In this document: piece after piece, positions 60,418 to 64,000 of the stretch
How the letters are laid out: each line of letters opens with the position of its first letter
Position numbering within the stretch: the first letter of the stretch is position 1
NCBI GenBank assembly: GCA_022225965.2
Contig: JAKJXP020000088.1
Coordinates: forward strand, 124,001 to 188,000
Direction of reading: 5' to 3'
DNA length: 64,000 bases
From: Diatrype stigma
Lineage: Eukaryota > Ascomycota > Sordariomycetes > Xylariales > Diatrypaceae
Program-made: the position numbers and the translations under genes
The notes under the pieces: model-generated
The model's database searches: none
The model's input: only the letters and a program-made list of their open reading frames with translations
Told to the model about the DNA's origin: nothing

Positions 60418-62895
60418 ATGGAGACAGAGGCAGACACCGAGCCCCACCGCCATTCCGGCGTCCCGGGCAACGGGAATGACACGGGCACGGGCATGGGTAT
60501 GGGCACAACCAACGCCGTCACCATCAAGGACCTCACCGACCTGCCGAGCGACGTCTTCTTGCTCATCATCTCGCACCTGTCGCCCCAGGACAGCATCCTC
60601 TGCCGCCGCGTCAGCCGCGCCTGGCGCGCCGCCTTCGCCACCCCCGACGTCTCGTGGCACCTCATGCGCTGGCACTTCCCGCGGTGTCGGGAGATGCGGC
60701 ACGGCGCCGGGATTGCCATGGACTCAGGCCTAGGCCCAAGCGGCGGCGGTGGGAATAGTCCTCCGAAGCTGAAACAGAAGCAGAGGCAGCGACAGGAGAC
60801 GACGCAATGGGCCGAGGTATTCCCCAAAGTCGCGCGCCGCTATCATTACCTGAGGGCCGCCAAGCCCCGGCTAATCGAGAAGATCGACGTCATGCAGCAA
60901 GGGACGGCACGCGGGAGGCACTACCAGCGGAGACAGCAGCAACAGCAGAACGAGAGGACTGAGAGCAAGAGCAAGAGCAAGAGCGGCCCGCCGCCACTGC
61001 CACATTTCCGCGCCGTCCAGCCCTGGAACCGCCACCTCCGCTTCGACGACTACCGGGCCGACTTCCAGTACCGCGATCCGACGTGGTGCGTCGACGACGG
61101 CCTGCTGGTGTACCGGGAGCTGGAGCCAGAGCCGGAGCCAGAGCCGGATCCTGAGTCGGGCGTGATGAGCGGCGGCACAACCGCCGGGGGCCGCTGGGTG
61201 GCGTACGACCTGGAGACGCGACAGCGGTTCACCGTTCCGTTCGATGACGAGGCGGCGGGCAGCCGCAAGACGGTCCGGCGCGTGCGCCTCGCCTGCGGCG
61301 TCCTGATCTTCGAGTGGTGCGAGGCGGAGGCGGAGCCGGAGCCCTGCTATTATCGCCACGACCACGACCACGACCACGACCGCCGCCGCGAGACGGTCTA
61401 CCGGCACTTCGCCACGGCGTTCGACGTGCAGCGGTCTTCTCCTAATAAAAGCTGGCCCTCCTCCGAGCCTAATTCGGCTTCCTCCCCCAAGTGGTCGTCA
61501 TCGTCATCGTCCACCTCCACGCCACCGCGGGCCTCGGTCGTCCGGTCCGCGGCCCCGCCGTCCTCGTGGCGCATCACGTTCCGCTCGGAGTGGAAGATCC
61601 ACTTCCTGGGCCTGTCGCTCGCCCACGACCGCTTCTTCTCGGCGCACACGGCAACGCACTACGCGCTGTACCTGTGGCAGCCAAACCGGCCGCGACCCTG
61701 GGGGCGAGGAAGGGGGCCGGGACAGGGGGGAGGTGGGATAGACGAGGACGAAGGGGAAGGGGGAGGGGAAGGGGAGGAGGGTGAGGGAGACCCGCTCGAG
61801 CAGCTGACTGTCTGGGACATCTCATTCCCGTCGGCGTACCGGCCCTCCCTGGATCACGACCACGACGATCACCACGACTATGCGCCGTCGGGGTCGGGTT
61901 CGGGGACGAGTTCGGGGAAAGGCAACTCCCACAAGCGGCAGCGGCTACTACAGCAACCACCACCACCACCCCTCCGGCCCTCGTCCGACCCAGACCCAGA
62001 CCCGGACCCGGACCCGGACCTGGACCTAGACCTCGGCCCGTTCGTGGCGCGCCGCTTCGGCTGGCGCGAGCTCGACGAGGTGCTGGGCGTGCGCCAGCGG
62101 CGGGCGCCGTCGCTGCGCGCCCTCGCCCTCGACGACCGCAACGTCTACGTGCACGAGGAGGACCACCGCTGGCTCGCGGGGCCGCACGCCCCGCCCGCCC
62201 CCCTCCTGCCCCGCAACCACGCCGTCCGCTGCACCGGCTTCCCGTTCGTCGGCTTGCCCGCCCCCCGCTGGTTCGACCAGTGCTGCGCCGACGGCGATGT
62301 CCATATGAGCTTTTGCCCCCGGAGGAGGAGAAGGAGGCGGGACGGGATGGGGGTGGGGAGGGGGAAGGGGAGGCGGTTGCGCGGGCAGGGGCAGGGGCAG
62401 GGCCTAGAAGGTGGAGAGGAGGGGGAGGAGAGGGTGGAGGGAAGCTCATCATTGTCGTCGTCATCATCATCATCATCCTCCGCCGTCGGCGCTGATGATG
62501 ATGATGATGACGGGCGCGCGATCGGAGGCGATGGCGACGACTGGCCCGGCTGGGCCCCCTGCTGGCGCCACGAGGAGTTCCCGTACCTGACGGTCAGCGA
62601 CGCCGTGGATGCGCGGGCCGGGGTCCGCGTCGTGGCCCGCCAGTGCTTCATGATGGAGGCGCTGTCGGCGTTCGTGGCGCCGAGGATCAGCGTTGAGGGC
62701 GAGCGTGGGAGGGAGGAGGAGGACGTGGAGGAGGACGAGGACAAAGATGGAAACTGGGAGGGGCGACAGCTGAGAGAGGTGAGGTTCTCGGATGATATGT
62801 GGGGTGAGCTCTTGGCTAGGGGCAAGATCGAGGGGGACGAGAGGTGGGTGGTCGGCGAGGATAGGGAGGGCAGGGTCACGATTGTGCGGTTCTGA
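60418..62895 (+). CDS. F-box protein, substrate unknown
   Basis: Single exon of 825 residues starting at the ATG at 60418 (the frame is open upstream but has no other ATG). An F-box lies at about residues 39-85 (LTDLPSDVFLLIISHLSPQD, then SILCRRVSRAWRAAF, then DVSWHLM), so it should dock on SKP1 in an SCF ubiquitin ligase and recruit a substrate. The rest resembles the long beta-rich region of many fungal F-box proteins (WHFPRCREMR, RHLRFDDYRADFQYRDPTW, RWVAYDLETRQRF, SEWKIHFLGLSLAHDRFFSA). It is split by simple-sequence inserts: Glu-Pro, His-Asp, Asp-Pro and Ser runs and Gly/Glu-rich tracts, which grow from trinucleotide or hexanucleotide repeats. These are likely to vary between strains. 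The substrate cannot be told from sequence. Confidence 0.88.
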   Translation: METEADTEPHRHSGVPGNGNDTGTGMGMGTTNAVTIKDLTDLPSDVFLLIISHLSPQDSILCRRVSRAWRAAFATPDVSWHLMRWHFPRCREMRHGAGIAMDSGLGPSGGGGNSPPKLKQKQRQRQETTQWAEVFPKVARRYHYLRAAKPRLIEKIDVMQQGTARGRHYQRRQQQQQNERTESKSKSKSGPPPLPHFRAVQPWNRHLRFDDYRADFQYRDPTWCVDDGLLVYRELEPEPEPEPDPESGVMSGGTTAGGRWVAYDLETRQRFTVPFDDEAAGSRKTVRRVRLACGVLIFEWCEAEAEPEPCYYRHDHDHDHDRRRETVYRHFATAFDVQRSSPNKSWPSSEPNSASSPKWSSSSSSTSTPPRASVVRSAAPPSSWRITFRSEWKIHFLGLSLAHDRFFSAHTATHYALYLWQPNRPRPWGRGRGPGQGGGGIDEDEGEGGGEGEEGEGDPLEQLTVWDISFPSAYRPSLDHDHDDHHDYAPSGSGSGTSSGKGNSHKRQRLLQQPPPPPLRPSSDPDPDPDPDPDLDLDLGPFVARRFGWRELDEVLGVRQRRAPSLRALALDDRNVYVHEEDHRWLAGPHAPPAPLLPRNHAVRCTGFPFVGLPAPRWFDQCCADGDVHMSFCPRRRRRRRDGMGVGRGKGRRLRGQGQGQGLEGGEEGEERVEGSSSLSSSSSSSSSAVGADDDDDDGRAIGGDGDDWPGWAPCWRHEEFPYLTVSDAVDARAGVRVVARQCFMMEALSAFVAPRISVEGERGREEEDVEEDEDKDGNWEGRQLREVRFSDDMWGELLARGKIEGDERWVVGEDREGRVTIVRF

Positions 62896-64000
62896 ATGAA
62901 TGTAAGGTGTCTCTCTGTCTGTTCCAGCCAGACAAAACAGAATAAGGCCGCTGTCGTGACGAAATGAGGTCTCTATTAGTAATCATCAAGGCCCCCCCTT
63001 TTACGGAGCAGAGCAGATTGGTTATCAGCACCTTTGACGATTATAAACTGAGCCAATCCTCTTCCCGATCGACACCCGAATACCTTCGATTCCTTCTTGA
63101 ACATATATAAGAGTCCAATCTGTTTTATTGATCTTGTTCTTCATCGTTCCTTTGACTCCATTCCGAATGATTAGCCACGTGCCCCCTTTCCCATTACTCT
63201 ATCTACCGCACTAAGACTCTCTCCGCCTTCTCCACTGCCAGGGGAACATACAATTGCATAATAGGGGGGCATAGGGACCCACATGAAAACCACTTATTTA
63301 CTAGTGAAGGTTCTACGGCTATATAAGGTGCTCTCCGTACACAAAGCGCCTGAAATGCACCTCTTTTCCACCCGTCACCCTCTGTCAGCTTTGTAAGTCA
63401 GTGCATACTGTGCAAAGGACCGTACCCATCTAGCCTAGCTCCCGTGGAATAAACGGGTGTTTCAGGGGCAGGAAAGACTCAGGAATAAGGAACAGCAATG
63501 CTAGTCGAGACAGGGAGTTCTACCTGGGAAATGTAACTTGCCTCTAGGCAGCATTTCCATTGGATTCTTGACTGCTTGAGGACATGTATATGTGGTCGAC
63601 GGCCCACTACATGCGTAGTTGTATTGTAGAAAAGGTACTAGGTAAGTTTGGCAGGATCGCCATCGTAGCTGTTCTTCAAGAGATCACGTGCGCTTAGAAG
63701 CCTAGACGGATGGGTTCCATTTCCTAAAGTACCTGGAGGTTTGCTGTTTCTTGGAAGTACATACCCCCTTACTTAAGTCAGACCCTCAAGGTTGTTCAAC
63801 TACAACACCACTGATCGACACCATCTTTCAAACTCCCCGTCTTTTCGTAGAGTGCTTGTTCGCACCCAGACTGCTATCTGTTCCAGTATCGAATTCTGGT
63901 GACTGAGGAGTATCATTACCTACTACTAAAAGCTTTTCAGAACCGCCTATCAGACTACCAAACACTGCAAGAGTATTCATACATCGCCATGTCACTCTGC
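62896..64000. other. Terminal spacer, nothing recognised
   Basis: Normal-composition DNA after the F-box gene up to the window edge. No partial gene is visible at the end. Confidence 0.5.

Noticed and set aside
61574..62476. 300-residue open frame on the minus strand
   Set aside because: Overlaps the F-box gene in simple-sequence tracts; its translation is Arg, Pro and Ser low-complexity.

Overview
The window reads as a chromosomal segment of a filamentous ascomycete (Pezizomycotina, most likely Sordariomycetes). Genes carry short introns of about 53-186 nt with GT..AG ends and CTAAC-type branch points. Housekeeping genes of fungal type are present, and a large AT-rich island shows the C-to-T/G-to-A transition pattern of repeat-induced point mutation (RIP). 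No bacterial, viral or organellar block was seen. Exon limits were placed by eye from splice consensus, reading frame and recognised family motifs; no transcript data or database search was available.

Left gene-rich arm (1-23010): a GH47 alpha-1,2-mannosidase (-), the autophagy E2-like enzyme ATG10 (+), a U1A/U2B''-type snRNP protein (-), the Arp2/3 subunit ARPC1/ARC40 (+), a long low-complexity protein of unknown function (+), a CPYFKKDP-type zinc-finger-like protein (-), a WD40-like DUF2415 protein (+), mitochondrial L-2-hydroxyglutarate dehydrogenase (-), a previously easily missed 53-residue secreted cysteine-rich peptide (+), and a coiled-coil protein of unknown function (-).

AT-rich island (23011-43992): one retrotransposon insertion bounded by two 122-bp direct LTRs and a 4-bp GAAC target-site duplication. 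The LTRs differ at 18 positions, all transitions. Its reading direction is minus: Gag with a CCHC knuckle and an aspartic protease lie near the right LTR, reverse transcriptase and integrase near the left one (RT before IN, so Ty3/Gypsy order). About 11 kb separates protease from RT and holds other elements: a RIP-ruined Helitron (DUF6570-like N-terminal region, HUH Rep, PIF1 helicase, all minus), a younger-looking TIR element that is barely RIP-mutated, two long hairpins, minisatellites, an interstitial telomere-like tract and unassigned sequence. No intact transposon gene remains.

Right arm (43993-64000): a 6.8-kb stretch without convincing protein genes but with a tRNA-derived SINE-like element, then a PH-domain protein (+), V-ATPase subunit H (VMA13, +), mitochondrial methylmalonate-semialdehyde dehydrogenase (+) and an F-box protein (+). 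The genes are independent housekeeping or regulatory loci rather than a pathway cluster; no biosynthetic cluster or defence system was recognised. The most interesting items are the small secreted peptide about 2.5 kb from the transposon island, the nested Helitron-in-Gypsy structure, and the un-RIPped TIR element with a 170-bp higher-order repeat.
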